From Chloroflexota bacterium (GTDB taxonomy: Bacteria; Chloroflexota; Anaerolineae; Anaerolineales; Villigracilaceae): a stretch of 64,000 bases of DNA. Location of the stretch: positions 248,001 through 312,000 of the forward strand of contig JAIOOU010000015.1 in assembly GCA_021414245.1 (NCBI GenBank), given 5' to 3'. The notes under the pieces were generated by a model. That model was given only the letters and a program-made list of their open reading frames with translations. It made no database searches and was not told where the DNA came from. Shown piece after piece: positions 32,185 through 41,061 of this stretch (its first letter is position 1; every line of letters starts with the position of its first letter). The position numbers were made by a program, and so were the translations under genes.

Positions 32185-32330
32185 GCGTTCGGGGCACAGC
32201 CGCCTGTGATTTCACCAAAAAACATTTGATATCAAGATGAAACACTCCTCAATAGCAAACAAGGCCACCACGATATGTGGCGGCCTTGTTTATTGAAAAC
32301 CGGCTTGCAATACGGCGTGGCACTGGATAA
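32185..32330 (+). promoter_or_regulatory. structured leader of the TerC-family gene, possible riboswitch
   Basis: The leader has a 5' part (TTCGGGGCACAGCCGCC, TGTGATTTCACC) and ends in a strong hairpin: AACAAGGCC-A-CCAC pairs with GTGG-C-GGCCTTGTT at about 32259-32293. The hairpin lacks a full U-tract. The GGGGAGTAG and CGTC parts of the yybP-ykoY aptamer are missing, so this is either a different aptamer, a degenerate one, or a plain attenuator. Confidence 0.4.
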
Positions 32331-32353
32331 AGAAGCCGCACTGCGGAGAATGA

Positions 32354-33229
32354 ATGAACGAATACTGGCCGATCGTGGTGATTGTTTTGCAATTGATCTT
32401 TCTGGAAGGGATCCTGTCCATTGACAATGCGGCAGTGATCGGCGCGCTGGTCACGCCGTTGCCAAACGACCAGGATATACCCTGGCCGGGTCCCTTGAAA
32501 AAACTGGGAAAGATGCTGCACCCATTCCTTGGGTATCAAAGGATGGCCGCGTTGCGGGTCGGCTTGTTGGGGGCGTACCTGGGCCGCGGCGCGATGCTGT
32601 TCCTGACCAGCTTCCTGATCCATAATTCCTGGATCAAACTGATCGGGGCGGTCTATTTGATCCACCTTGCCTTTGACAACCTTGAAGACATGAGCAGCGG
32701 GGACAGCGATGAAGACGGCGAACTCAAACCGATCAAGGTGCAGACCTTCTGGGCCACCGTTCTGACCGTGGAGATCATGGACCTGATCTTCAGCATCGAC
32801 AATGTCGTTGCGGCCGTGTCCCTTTCCGACATGATCTGGGTGGTGATGCTCGGGGTCGGCATCGGCATCCTGACCATGCGTTACGCGGCCGGCATTTTCA
32901 GTTATGCGGTGGAACGCGAACCGATCCTGAAACAGGCCGCCTACATCCTGGTCCTGAACATCGGCGTGGAACTGATCCTCGACCAGATCTGGCATATTGA
33001 GATCCCGGACCTGCTGCGCTTTGGGATCTCGGTGGTCACCATCGGCCTTTCTCTGGCATATGCCCATATTCCCTTTTTACAGAAATTCCGCTTTATCCTG
33101 GTCTGGCTGGCCAAGGGCATCGGGATCGTCAATGAATTTGTGGACTGGCTGTTCATGCCCTTTCGGGCCATATTCAATTTGCTGGCGGGCTTATTTGTCC
33201 GTCCATCCGAACCGCAGCTTGCGGAATAA
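32354..33229 (+). CDS. TerC-family membrane protein, probable metal (Mn2+) exporter
   Basis: 291 residues, about 8 TM helices. The two family motifs are seen: LEGILSIDNAAVIGALV near the N-terminus and VEIMDLIFSIDNVVAAVSLS in the middle; their Asp/Asn pairs (SIDN) probably bind metal. YkoY/Alx-type members export Mn2+, and an Mn2+-riboswitch-controlled ATPase lies 1 kb downstream, which supports that role. An acidic cytoplasmic loop (SSGDSDEDGELKP) separates the halves. GGAG lies 5 nt before the ATG. A bidirectional terminator follows. Confidence 0.88.
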   Translation: MNEYWPIVVIVLQLIFLEGILSIDNAAVIGALVTPLPNDQDIPWPGPLKKLGKMLHPFLGYQRMAALRVGLLGAYLGRGAMLFLTSFLIHNSWIKLIGAVYLIHLAFDNLEDMSSGDSDEDGELKPIKVQTFWATVLTVEIMDLIFSIDNVVAAVSLSDMIWVVMLGVGIGILTMRYAAGIFSYAVEREPILKQAAYILVLNIGVELILDQIWHIEIPDLLRFGISVVTIGLSLAYAHIPFLQKFRFILVWLAKGIGIVNEFVDWLFMPFRAIFNLLAGLFVRPSEPQLAE

Positions 33230-33236
33230 TTTTGAT

Positions 33237-33273
33237 AACAAAAAGACCCGCTCATCGAGCGGGTCTTTTTGTT
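33237..33273. terminator. bidirectional terminator after the TerC gene
   Basis: 17-bp perfect arms (33237-33253, 33257-33273), 3-nt loop, A/T runs at both ends. Confidence 0.9.
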
Positions 33274-33288
33274 TGACGGTTTTTTTCT

Positions 33289-33732
33289 TCAGCCTGCCAG
33301 TTCCTTTTCCATCCAAACCACGTGAGTAGTCCCCAAATGCGGGGCAGGGATACCGGCCACATGATATCCATGTCTTTCAAAATAAGCGGTGGCGGTTACC
33401 CGGGACATCGCCCCGAGAGTTTTAAATCCGCGCGCACGGCTGCGCTTTTCCACAGCCTCGACGAGCAATGTGCCGATGCCCCTGTGCTGGTGGGCGGGCG
33501 TCACGGCCAGATGGGAAATATTTCCGACTCCGGGCGATTTCTCGAACAACTTCACGACACCCAGGATTTCCCCGGTTTGATCATCGACCGCCATAAAATG
33601 CTCGCTGATCGGCTCGTAGTCGTCCTTCTCGGTCCCCTTTGGATGCCCCCAGGGTTCGCGTAAAACCTTGTATCGAAGCGCATAATACGCCTTGAATTCC
33701 TCGCGGGTTACAGGTGCTTTAATGACAATCAT
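33289..33732 (-). CDS. GNAT-family N-acetyltransferase
   Basis: 147 residues. The acetyl-CoA loop is HLAVTPAHQHRGIGTLLVEA (about 72-91) and the C-terminal strand has AYFERHGYHVAG. Resembles ElaA-type GNATs in its start (EFKAYYALRYKVLREPWGHPKG). Substrate unknown. GGAGG lies 4 nt before the ATG at 33732; the upstream frame runs into the promoter. A TTGACA (33795-33790) and TATAAT (33775-33770) on the minus strand are separated by only 14 nt. Divergent from the riboswitch-controlled ATPase. Confidence 0.88.
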   Translation of the reverse strand: MIVIKAPVTREEFKAYYALRYKVLREPWGHPKGTEKDDYEPISEHFMAVDDQTGEILGVVKLFEKSPGVGNISHLAVTPAHQHRGIGTLLVEAVEKRSRARGFKTLGAMSRVTATAYFERHGYHVAGIPAPHLGTTHVVWMEKELAG

Positions 33733-33804
33733 GTTCCCTCCACGATCCAATGCATCAACAATCCCGGTCATTATACTGCCGAACAGAATTGTCAACCCGT
33801 GTCC

Positions 33805-33834
33805 TTGACAGTCACTTTAACAGTGGAGTACACT
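33805..33834 (+). promoter_or_regulatory. promoter of the Mn2+-riboswitch operon
   Basis: TTGACA (33805-33810), 18-nt spacer, TACACT (33829-33834); transcription should begin just before the aptamer at about 33839. Confidence 0.75.
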
Positions 33835-33838
33835 ACTC

Positions 33839-33943
33839 GTGGTTGGGGAGTAGCTACCTGTCTCCCGCAGGATGGATCATCGTCATCCCATTGGCAGAAA
33901 AGCCATCGGTGATTCGTGCGCTCATTGGCGTTGGCAAGACCAC
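33839..33943 (+). promoter_or_regulatory. yybP-ykoY manganese riboswitch aptamer
   Basis: P1 forms between GTGGTT (33839-33844) and GACCAC (33938-33943). Between them lie the conserved L1 motif GGGGAGTAGC (33845-33854), the L3 motif CGTCATCC (about 33881-33888), and TTGGCAAGACC at the 3' end, all hallmarks of the Mn2+-sensing yybP-ykoY family. The 3' P1 strand is also the left arm of the terminator that follows. Mn2+ binding should therefore stabilise P1 and let transcription continue. Confidence 0.88.
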
Positions 33944-33969
33944 CACGTTCTGCGTGGTGGTCTTTTTAT
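33938..33969 (+). terminator. riboswitch-controlled terminator
   Basis: GACCACCACG (33938-33947) pairs with CGTGGTGGTC (33953-33962), followed by a T-run. The left arm overlaps the P1 3' strand of the aptamer, giving mutually exclusive structures. Confidence 0.88.
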
Positions 33970-34010
33970 TTGGCAGAAAATAACGGATAATGGATTATTG
34001 GAGCACAATC

Positions 34011-36926
34011 ATGGCTGGAATCGAAGAAAAGAAAATTGAACTGGATTGGCATGCACTGCATGCGGAAGCGGTTTTAAAGCACCTGGAAGTGCAGCGTGAC
34101 GGATTATCCTCAGAGGAAGTGGAAAGACGCCTGCAAAACTACGGCCCAAACCAGTTAAAGGAAGCACCGCGCCCGGGGTTCATGGCCTTGTTGTGGGCGC
34201 AATTAAATAATTTTGTAGTAATTCTCTTGATCGTGGCCTCCGTGATCTCGGCTTTGCTTGGCGATTACGTCGAAGCCGCAGCGATCATGGCGATCGTGGT
34301 GTTGAACTCCATTCTCGGCATTGTGCAGGAGCAGCGCGCGGAACAGGCTTTGGCCGCCCTGAAAAAACTCGCCGCCCCGGATGCACAGGTCCTGCGCGAT
34401 GGCGTGCGCCGGTCCGTGCCGGCCTACAACCTGGTGCCCGGGGATATTGTCTTTCTGGAGGCGGGAAATTTTATTCCAGCGGATTTGCGTCTGTTGGAAG
34501 CAGTCAATCTGCGGGTCGAGGAAGCTTCACTGACGGGCGAATCCCTGCCCGTGCAAAAGAACGCAGCCACTGTCCTGGAAAAAAATGTCCCGTTAGGAGA
34601 TCGCAAGAACACGGCCTTCATGGGCACCCTGGTCAATTATGGGCGCGGCCATGGTGTGGTGACCAGCACCGGCATGCGGACCCAGCTCGGTCTGATTGCC
34701 ACGATGCTGCAAAATGTGGATAGCGAGGAAACTCCTTTGCAACGAAGGCTGGATCAGCTCGGCCGGTCGTTGAGCATCGGCTCGTTGATTCTGGTGGCGG
34801 TCATTTTCATCGTGGCATTGATTAACCAGACAAACATCAGCGGCCTGTTTGAAAATCCCCCCGGATATTTCAGCGAATTTGCGGAACAGATCACCGAGGT
34901 CTTCATCATCGCAATCAGCCTCGCGATCGCCGCAGTACCGGAGGGATTGCCCGCCGTGGTGACGATCTCCCTTGCGCTTGGCATGCGCGAAATGATCCAG
35001 CGCCACGCGCTTATTCGCAAACTGTCCTCGGTGGAGACGCTTGGATCCGCCACCACGATCTGTTCGGATAAAACCGGCACATTGACCCAGAATGAAATGA
35101 CCGTGACCCGCATCTGGGCGGACGGCCAGTTCGTGAACCTGACCGGCACGGGCTATGCGCCGGTGGGCGAATTTCAAGTGGATGGCGCAAGGGTGGACGT
35201 GAGCAAATATCCCGCGATCCTTTCCACACTCTGGCTGGGACTGATCAACAACGACGCCACGATCGAGACGACCGGTGAAAACGAATCCCAACCGACCTAT
35301 CGCATTGTCGGCGACCCGACCGAGGGCGCCCTGCTGGTGGCGGCCGCCAAGGCCGGAGCCATTCATGTCGACATCGATGAAGCCTATCCGCGCGAGAATG
35401 AAGTACCCTTTGACTCGGAACGCAAGCGCATGATCACCATTCATGATGTGCGCGACCCGCAGCCGCACGATCCATCCCCGTTCTACGATGAGAAGCACAA
35501 GGATTGGGATGTGATTGCTGTCAAAGGCGCCCCCGACATTGTGCTGGACCTGTGCACCCAATATCAGGGCATGGACGATAAGCCCCGCCCGCTGACCCCG
35601 GAGGCAAGGGACCGCATCCTGGCTGCCAATGATGTCATGACCAAAAACGCGCTGCGTGTGATCGGCCTGGCTTATCGCCTGGAAAAGGATGTTCCCGATG
35701 ACCCGGAAAAGATCAAAACCGATGACCTGGAAAAAGACCTCGTCTTTGTAGGCCTGACCGGCATGATCGATCCACCGCGCAGCGAGGTGAAGCCCGCGCT
35801 GGAGCATGCCCGCCATGCCGGCATCCGCACCGTGATGATCACCGGAGACTTTCCCAATACCGCCAGGGCCATTGCTGAAGCAATCGGCCTTCTGCGACCC
35901 GGCCGCAAGGTCATGACGGGCGCGCAGCTCGACGAACTCAGCGACGCTGAACTGAAGAACATCATCGAGGAAACGGATGTATTTGCCCGGGTATCCCCCG
36001 AGCATAAAATGCGCATTGTGGATGCCCTGCAGGCCAATGACGAGATCGTTGCCATGACCGGAGACGGGGTAAATGACGCACCCGCCATCAAACGCGCTGA
36101 TATTGGCGTGGCGATGGGGATCACCGGCACGGACGTGGCCAAGGAAACCGCGGACATGGTGCTGACCGATGACAACTATGCAAGCATCGTGGCTGCCGTG
36201 GAACAGGGCCGCATTATTTACAGCAACATCCGCAAGTTCGTGTTCTTCCTGCTTTCCTCCAATGTGGCCGAGATCATGATCATCTTCCTCGCCACGCTGG
36301 CCGGCCTGCCCGCACCACTGACGGCCATTCAACTCCTTTGGCTGAACCTGATCACGGACGGCGCCCCCGCCCTGGCACTGGCCATGGAAAAGGGCGATCC
36401 CGATATCATGGACCAGAAGCCGCGCTCCAAATCCGAGCCGATCGTAAACCGCTCGATGGGCGTCGGCATTTTCATCCAGACCATCTTTCAAACAGGCGCG
36501 GTCCTGGGTGCCTTTGTCATGGGGCTGGCCTGGCATCTCGAAGCAGGAGCAGTCATCCCGTCTGGAACGAACGTGCTGTCCTTCATCCTTTCGCATGACT
36601 GGCGCGGAATCGATGTTCAGACGGCCGAGACCATGGCGTTCGCAACCCTGTCGCTGGCCGAATTATTCCGCGCCTATACAGTGCGTTCGGAACGCGCATC
36701 CATATTCAAGATCGGCATTTTCTCGAACAAATACATGCAATATGCAGTGGGACTTTCCATCGCGCTGCTTCTGCTGGTCTGTTCAGTTCCTTTCCTACAG
36801 CCGGTTTTCAACACCCATTTCCTGAGCGGCCGCGAATGGATCCTTGTGACCGGGCTGGCTCTCCTGCCCGCCGCAGCGGAAGAGGTCACCAAATTCTTCC
36901 TCAGACGCAGAAGCGTAGTTCAATAA
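34011..36926 (+). CDS. P-type cation ATPase (P2 type), probable Mn2+ exporter
   Basis: 971 residues. N-terminal cation-ATPase domain ([12 protein letters not shown]), actuator loop LTGESLP, M4 motif AVPEGLPAV, phosphorylation site [11 protein letters not shown] (Asp at about 353), nucleotide-domain KGAPD, and hinge [14 protein letters not shown]5-M6 have [23 protein letters not shown]. These are P2A/P2B (SERCA/PMR1-like) features. Control by an Mn2+ aptamer argues for Mn2+ efflux, as with the known riboswitch-linked P-type ATPases; Ca2+ transport cannot be excluded. ATG 34011 has GGAG 7 nt upstream, better than ATG 33990. A perfect terminator follows the stop. Confidence 0.93.
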   Translation: MAGIEEKKIELDWHALHAEAVLKHLEVQRDGLSSEEVERRLQNYGPNQLKEAPRPGFMALLWAQLNNFVVILLIVASVISALLGDYVEAAAIMAIVVLNSILGIVQEQRAEQALAALKKLAAPDAQVLRDGVRRSVPAYNLVPGDIVFLEAGNFIPADLRLLEAVNLRVEEASLTGESLPVQKNAATVLEKNVPLGDRKNTAFMGTLVNYGRGHGVVTSTGMRTQLGLIATMLQNVDSEETPLQRRLDQLGRSLSIGSLILVAVIFIVALINQTNISGLFENPPGYFSEFAEQITEVFIIAISLAIAAVPEGLPAVVTISLALGMREMIQRHALIRKLSSVETLGSATTICSDKTGTLTQNEMTVTRIWADGQFVNLTGTGYAPVGEFQVDGARVDVSKYPAILSTLWLGLINNDATIETTGENESQPTYRIVGDPTEGALLVAAAKAGAIHVDIDEAYPRENEVPFDSERKRMITIHDVRDPQPHDPSPFYDEKHKDWDVIAVKGAPDIVLDLCTQYQGMDDKPRPLTPEARDRILAANDVMTKNALRVIGLAYRLEKDVPDDPEKIKTDDLEKDLVFVGLTGMIDPPRSEVKPALEHARHAGIRTVMITGDFPNTARAIAEAIGLLRPGRKVMTGAQLDELSDAELKNIIEETDVFARVSPEHKMRIVDALQANDEIVAMTGDGVNDAPAIKRADIGVAMGITGTDVAKETADMVLTDDNYASIVAAVEQGRIIYSNIRKFVFFLLSSNVAEIMIIFLATLAGLPAPLTAIQLLWLNLITDGAPALALAMEKGDPDIMDQKPRSKSEPIVNRSMGVGIFIQTIFQTGAVLGAFVMGLAWHLEAGAVIPSGTNVLSFILSHDWRGIDVQTAETMAFATLSLAELFRAYTVRSERASIFKIGIFSNKYMQYAVGLSIALLLLVCSVPFLQPVFNTHFLSGREWILVTGLALLPAAAEEVTKFFLRRRSVVQ

Positions 36927-36960
36927 AAAGACCCCGCCGTTTCGGCGGGGTCTTTTTATT
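36922..36960. terminator. bidirectional terminator after the ATPase gene
   Basis: 18-bp perfect arms (36922-36939, 36943-36960), loop TTT, A and T runs on the flanks. Confidence 0.92.
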
Positions 36961-37378
36961 TTCGTTTCATTAGAAAGGAATGCATTTCCTTCAATGTTTG
37001 CTTCCAGGCCGATTCGACATCCAGCTTTCTTTGGATATCGTCCGCCCTCCGGCGCATGCTGGCAATGACACGCTCATCCTCACCGGCATCCAGCCAGAAA
37101 CCGTGATTGTTTTCCGCGCAATACTCGAGCTTCAGGTCATATAAACGATACTGGAATTCATGCAGATTTGTGCCGCAGTGCGGGCAGGAAAAACCGGTTG
37201 TGGATTGAAAATGAATCAGGGAGCCCTTGTGGGCATCGTCATCAAAAACGATGTCCTCCAGCTTATCCAACTCGTTAAGATCCAGCCACATCCCGCGGCA
37301 ATTTGGACATGCATCCACTTCGATCATGCCCTTGTAGTATTTTTTAACCAGTTCCGTGCCGCATTTGGGGCAGATCAT
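36956..37378 (-). CDS. TFIIB-type zinc-ribbon protein
   Basis: 140 residues. Two zinc knuckle regions: CPKCG...CPNCRGMWLD (residues 3-32) and CPHCG...CAENNHGFWLDAGE (about 65-102). CxxCxGxWLDxxE is the zf-TFIIB (PF13453) pattern, here doubled. The C-terminus is helical and basic. Role unknown; likely a small nucleic-acid or protein-binding factor. The ATG overlaps the cyclase-like stop codon by 4 nt (ATGA), so it is translated together with the FHA-GAF gene. Confidence 0.82.
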   Translation of the reverse strand: MICPKCGTELVKKYYKGMIEVDACPNCRGMWLDLNELDKLEDIVFDDDAHKGSLIHFQSTTGFSCPHCGTNLHEFQYRLYDLKLEYCAENNHGFWLDAGEDERVIASMRRRADDIQRKLDVESAWKQTLKEMHSFLMKRK

Positions 37379-38775
37379 CTGGACAGTACTTCATGGATCT
37401 CGACCGGACTTTCACGTCCGCGCATATAAACAGCCTTAACCAGTTTATGCGGGTAGTTCTCGCCCAGTGCCTCCACCGTCTCGGAACCGGCGATGATCTT
37501 AAATGGGCGGGAAAATTCCAGCATGTGCGAGCCCACATTGACCACATCCCCGACCACATTAAATTCCACGCGTCCCTCCCCCCCGACATATCCAAGCATG
37601 CCCATGCCGGTATTGATGGATACGCCGATGATATTGGCACGCGATTCCTCCAGGGAACCGGTGGGCTTCATGCGCATGATCAATTCCCTGCCGGAGTCCA
37701 CAGCCCTCTGCTCCGCTTCGGAAATTTTTTCGTTCGAGAAAACAGCCAGGATGCCAGTCGCAAGGTATTTGATCATGCCGCCATTATTCAAGATGACCTC
37801 AGCCGCATCGCGGTAGAAGGATTCCATTAGCTGGGCGAATTCCTTGAGGTCGCGCTGTTCAGCGATGGCGGATGAGTTTGCAACATCCGAAAAAAGAATG
37901 GTGAGTTTTTCTTCCCTCAAACCCGGCAGACGGCCGTTTTTGGAATAATATCCGAGTACCGAATCCGCCTCGCCCGGGGAAACGAACTGCAACAGCAGAC
38001 GATGGACCTTTTCCTGCGATTGAAGCAGGCCCATCAGACGCATGCGCTGGATCGTGAGTGCCGTCTGGTGACTGATCGCCACGGCGATCTGCAGGTCACG
38101 CTGCACAAAGGTGCGCGTGACGGTTCGCGGGCGCATCATATAGATGAGTCCAAGCAAATCCTCTCCGGCCATGATCGGCACACAGATCGTGTCCACCCGG
38201 ATCTCGGCGGATTTATCCCGAATGGCTTTTCTTGCAAGCTCGGGATCGAATTGAAGAGGAATCAAACGGTCAAAATCCTGCTCCAGGATGACCGCACACT
38301 GCTCGGCATTCATATATTGTTTAATCAATGCGGCTGTTTCCGCGAGAGCCGTTGGAAGATCCATGATCGTATTCAGTTTTTGCGCGATCTCATAAAGCAG
38401 GAGCGAGTGATTATCGACCGACTCAAGCACCAGGGCGCGGGTAAAGCGCTGGGTATTCTTGACCGCCGGGCGGACTTCATTCTCGTTTTCGAGGTGCAGG
38501 AGCACCTGCCCGATGCGAATCGTATCTTTTGTCTTGAGGGGGGTAAGTCGCGAGATGCGCTCGCGATTCAAATAGGTGCCGTTCGTGCTTTGTAGATCGG
38601 TCAATGTGACCGTGTTGGTTTCAGGTTTGTATTCGATGCAGGCGTGGAAACGCGAGGCAGCGCTGTCATCCACCACGATCTCATTGGTTGAGGCGCGCCC
38701 GATCCTTGTAATCCCCGTTCGAAGTGTTAATCTTTTTTGAGGGGTATTTAATGCTTCGACCACCAAGTACCACAT
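37375..38775 (-). CDS. FHA-GAF-class III cyclase-like protein (probably inactive cyclase)
   Basis: 466 residues. FHA domain at about 18-95 (ITRIGRASTNEIVVDDSAAS, LQSTNGTYLN), a GAF domain at about 125-270, then a cyclase homology domain at 300-466 (LTILFSDVANSSAIAEQRD). The first metal Asp (FSDVANSS) is kept. The second, normally in GDG, is Thr in KYLATGILAVF. The usual catalytic Arg of the AARLE-type motif is missing in VVNVGSHMLEF. It is therefore probably a sensor or scaffold that binds phospho-Thr through FHA. Start: ATG 38775, 6 nt after TATAAT; an earlier ATG at 38790 lies upstream of this -10 box. Confidence 0.85.
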   Translation of the reverse strand: MWYLVVEALNTPQKRLTLRTGITRIGRASTNEIVVDDSAASRFHACIEYKPETNTVTLTDLQSTNGTYLNRERISRLTPLKTKDTIRIGQVLLHLENENEVRPAVKNTQRFTRALVLESVDNHSLLLYEIAQKLNTIMDLPTALAETAALIKQYMNAEQCAVILEQDFDRLIPLQFDPELARKAIRDKSAEIRVDTICVPIMAGEDLLGLIYMMRPRTVTRTFVQRDLQIAVAISHQTALTIQRMRLMGLLQSQEKVHRLLLQFVSPGEADSVLGYYSKNGRLPGLREEKLTILFSDVANSSAIAEQRDLKEFAQLMESFYRDAAEVILNNGGMIKYLATGILAVFSNEKISEAEQRAVDSGRELIMRMKPTGSLEESRANIIGVSINTGMGMLGYVGGEGRVEFNVVGDVVNVGSHMLEFSRPFKIIAGSETVEALGENYPHKLVKAVYMRGRESPVEIHEVLSR

Positions 38776-38781
38776 GATCCC

Positions 38782-38787
38782 ATTATA
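38782..38787 (-). promoter_or_regulatory. -10 box of the FHA-GAF operon (leaderless)
   Basis: TATAAT on the minus strand ends 6 nt before ATG 38775. Confidence 0.55.
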
Positions 38788-38863
38788 CATTCATTGCCCA
38801 CATAATTTAAGGTTTCACGCCCTGAAAAAATGGGCAAATGTACTGTGCGGGCCCGGATCGGGG

Positions 38864-39646
38864 TCAATTTTGAGCCTGAATGACGCCTGCCACCAATTCT
38901 TCAACGAGTCTGCCTTGTGAATGCAAATCCAGCCAGACCAGGAACTCCGTGTTCCCCTTTGGACCCAGGAGTGGGGATCGGATCAGACCGCGCAATGCAA
39001 AACCTTCCCGTTGAGCGAAGGAGAGCACATCCTGCAGGACCTGTCTGTGGATCTCGGGATCACGAATCACGCCATCGCCGCGTGAGACATCCTTCCGGCC
39101 GGCTTCGAATTGCGGTTTGATCAGGCATAGGAGTTGAGCATCGTCCGTCAGCCAGTTTTTGACCACTGGCAGCAATATCTTCAACGAAATAAAAGAGGCG
39201 TCCACGCTGACAAACGGGACCTTCTCAGGCAGGGACTCCACGTGGCGGGCATTGGTCTCCTCCATGACGATCACGCGCGGGTAGTTTCTTAATTTCCAAT
39301 GCAGAATACCCTTGCCCACATCGATCGCGTAGACTTTTTCCGCGCCTCGCTGCAAGAGACAATCCGTGAAGCCACCAGTCGAGGCGCCGACATCCGCACA
39401 CACCTGCCCTTTGACATCGACCCCAAAAGCCTCGAGCGCAGCATCCAGCTTTTCGCCACCGCGCGAAACAAAGCGCGGACCGGTGTCAACAGTCAGCGTG
39501 GATTTGGGATCGATTGCAGTAGCAGGCTTCAGGGCGACTTGATCGTTCACTCGCACCTGTCCGGCCATAATTAACGCATGTGCTTTCGAGCGCGATTCGG
39601 CCAATCCACGTTCCATCAGCAGGACATCCAAACGAATTTTGGGCAT
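38864..39646 (-). CDS. tlyA: TlyA-family rRNA 2'-O-methyltransferase
   Basis: 260 residues. N-terminal S4 RNA-binding domain (IRLDVLLMERGLAESRSKAH, ALIMAGQVRVND), then an FtsJ-type methyltransferase with motif I CADVGASTGGFTDCLL and KxxxxKPQFEAGRKDVSRG-type elements. TlyA adds 2'-O-methyl groups at cytidines in 16S and 23S rRNA, which affects capreomycin-type drug binding. TAAAAT lies 6 nt before the ATG; no ribosome-binding site. It is divergent from the GH8 lipoprotein gene. Confidence 0.93.
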   Translation of the reverse strand: MPKIRLDVLLMERGLAESRSKAHALIMAGQVRVNDQVALKPATAIDPKSTLTVDTGPRFVSRGGEKLDAALEAFGVDVKGQVCADVGASTGGFTDCLLQRGAEKVYAIDVGKGILHWKLRNYPRVIVMEETNARHVESLPEKVPFVSVDASFISLKILLPVVKNWLTDDAQLLCLIKPQFEAGRKDVSRGDGVIRDPEIHRQVLQDVLSFAQREGFALRGLIRSPLLGPKGNTEFLVWLDLHSQGRLVEELVAGVIQAQN

Positions 39647-39652
39647 GGTTCT

Positions 39653-39658
39653 ATTTTA
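39653..39658 (-). promoter_or_regulatory. -10 box of tlyA (leaderless)
   Basis: TAAAAT on the minus strand ends 6 nt before ATG 39646. Confidence 0.55.
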
Positions 39659-39696
39659 CTTCGAGTGATGATATAAAAGAGAAAATGGAGACTGGC

Positions 39697-41010
39697 ATGA
39701 GAAAAATCTTTTGGTACCCTGTTTTGATCGCTGCATTTATCCTGTCGGCCTGCGCCCCAAAAATTCCGGCGACCGGAGTTCCCGTGGCCGAAGCAACATC
39801 AACTGAAACCCTGGCGCCGGCTGCAAACACATCGGTCAGCCCACAGCCGATTGCGCGACCCTTTCCCCAGCATGCGCAGTACATTTCAAACAGCATCCTG
39901 CCAAATCATCGTTCACAGGCCGAACTCGATGACGACGTGCGTACATTCTATGAGTACTGGAAATCAGAATATCTGATCCAGGATGGGATGACCGGGGACG
40001 GCCGGCTTTTGTATCGGGTGGCTTTTGGAAAAAACAAGGATGCGCAAAAGACCACCGTGTCAGAGGGGCAGGGATACGGCATGCTGATCCTGCCCGTCAT
40101 GGCGGGGTATGACCCGGATGCACAAACCATCTTTGACGGTCTGTTTGCATTCGCGCGCGCGCATCCCAGCGAAGTGGATTCGCGATTAATGGACTGGAAT
40201 GTTCCAAACCCTGAAGGCAATGACAGTGCATTTGACGGGGACGCCGATATTGCCTTCGGGCTGCTGCTGGCAGACGCGCAATGGGGAAGCGACGGCCGGG
40301 TGAATTATCGGGCCGAAGCTGAAAAAATGATCAGCGGCATATTGGAATCGACGATCGGGCCCGCCAGTCACCTGCCCATGCTTGGCGACTGGGTGGATGC
40401 AAACGGCGGGGACTACAATCAGTTTACGCCGCGCTCCTCGGATTTTATGCTGCTGAATTTTCGTGCTTTTGCACAGGCCACAGGTAACCCCGCCTGGGAT
40501 GATGTCATCCGGCAAAGTCAGGCTGTGATTGCAGCCATTCAAAAGGAACACAGCCCTGAGACCGGCCTGCTTCCCGATTTCATTGTTGTCAGAGACGGGG
40601 TTCCGCAGCCTGCTCAATCCAACTTCCTGGAAAATGTCACCGATGGCGCCTACAACTACAATGCAGGGCGTGACCCCTGGCGTCTGGGTCTGGATGCATT
40701 GATCCATGATGACCCGGACTCCCGCGCAAGCACACTTAGAATCTCTCACTGGATCCAAAACAGCGCCGGAAACGATCCCATGAATATCCGTGCGGGATAC
40801 GCGCTGGACGGCACGCCTCTCCCAAACAGTGACTACTTCAGCACCTTTTTTATCGCACCCATGGGGGTTGCGGCCATGAATGACCCGGCTCAACAACAAT
40901 GGCTGAATGCCATATACGATTCGGTCCGCACCACTCATGAAGATTATTATGAAGATTCAGTCACCCTGCTGTGTTTGATGGCCATGTCCGGGAATTTCTG
41001 GGTCCCATAA
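39697..41010 (+). CDS. glycoside hydrolase family 8 lipoprotein (endoglucanase-like)
   Basis: 437 residues. Signal peptide FWYPVLIAAFILSACAPK with lipobox LSAC; a Thr/Ala/Pro linker follows. The (α/α)6 catalytic domain has the proton-donor Glu in VSEGQGYGM and the conserved Asp of DGDADIAFGLLLA, both typical of GH8 (endo-β-glucanase, chitosanase, xylanase). The substrate is not fixed; roles include polysaccharide breakdown or cleaving an exported exopolysaccharide. Start ATG 39697 has GGAG 6 nt upstream and begins the signal peptide; in-frame ATGs occur earlier, for example 39685. No cellulose-synthase genes are near. Confidence 0.9.
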   Translation: MRKIFWYPVLIAAFILSACAPKIPATGVPVAEATSTETLAPAANTSVSPQPIARPFPQHAQYISNSILPNHRSQAELDDDVRTFYEYWKSEYLIQDGMTGDGRLLYRVAFGKNKDAQKTTVSEGQGYGMLILPVMAGYDPDAQTIFDGLFAFARAHPSEVDSRLMDWNVPNPEGNDSAFDGDADIAFGLLLADAQWGSDGRVNYRAEAEKMISGILESTIGPASHLPMLGDWVDANGGDYNQFTPRSSDFMLLNFRAFAQATGNPAWDDVIRQSQAVIAAIQKEHSPETGLLPDFIVVRDGVPQPAQSNFLENVTDGAYNYNAGRDPWRLGLDALIHDDPDSRASTLRISHWIQNSAGNDPMNIRAGYALDGTPLPNSDYFSTFFIAPMGVAAMNDPAQQQWLNAIYDSVRTTHEDYYEDSVTLLCLMAMSGNFWVP

Positions 41011-41049
41011 TGAGCGGCGATGCCTTCGGTCGGGACAAATAAATACAGG

Positions 41050-41055
41050 TAAAAT
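41050..41055 (+). promoter_or_regulatory. -10 box of the UbiA-mevalonate kinase operon (leaderless)
   Basis: TAAAAT ends 6 nt before ATG 41062. Confidence 0.5.
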
Positions 41056-41061
41056 ATCCCC

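Noticed and set aside
32185-32330. TerC leader considered as a yybP-ykoY riboswitch
   Set aside because: The GGGGAGTAG and CGTC signatures present in the neighbouring ATPase leader are missing here, so it is kept only as an unassigned structured leader.
32249-33067. 272-codon minus-strand open frame opposite the TerC gene
   Set aside because: Antisense shadow rich in Asp/His/Gln; the plus strand encodes the SIDN motifs of TerC.
34593-36596. 667-codon open frame on the minus strand inside the P-type ATPase gene
   Set aside because: Antisense shadow of a highly conserved gene with codon bias; His/Gly/Asp-rich, low-complexity protein with no domain and no ribosome-binding site.
37375-38775. 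Annotating the FHA-GAF protein as an active adenylate cyclase
   Set aside because: The second metal Asp and the transition-state Arg are not present in the expected motifs.
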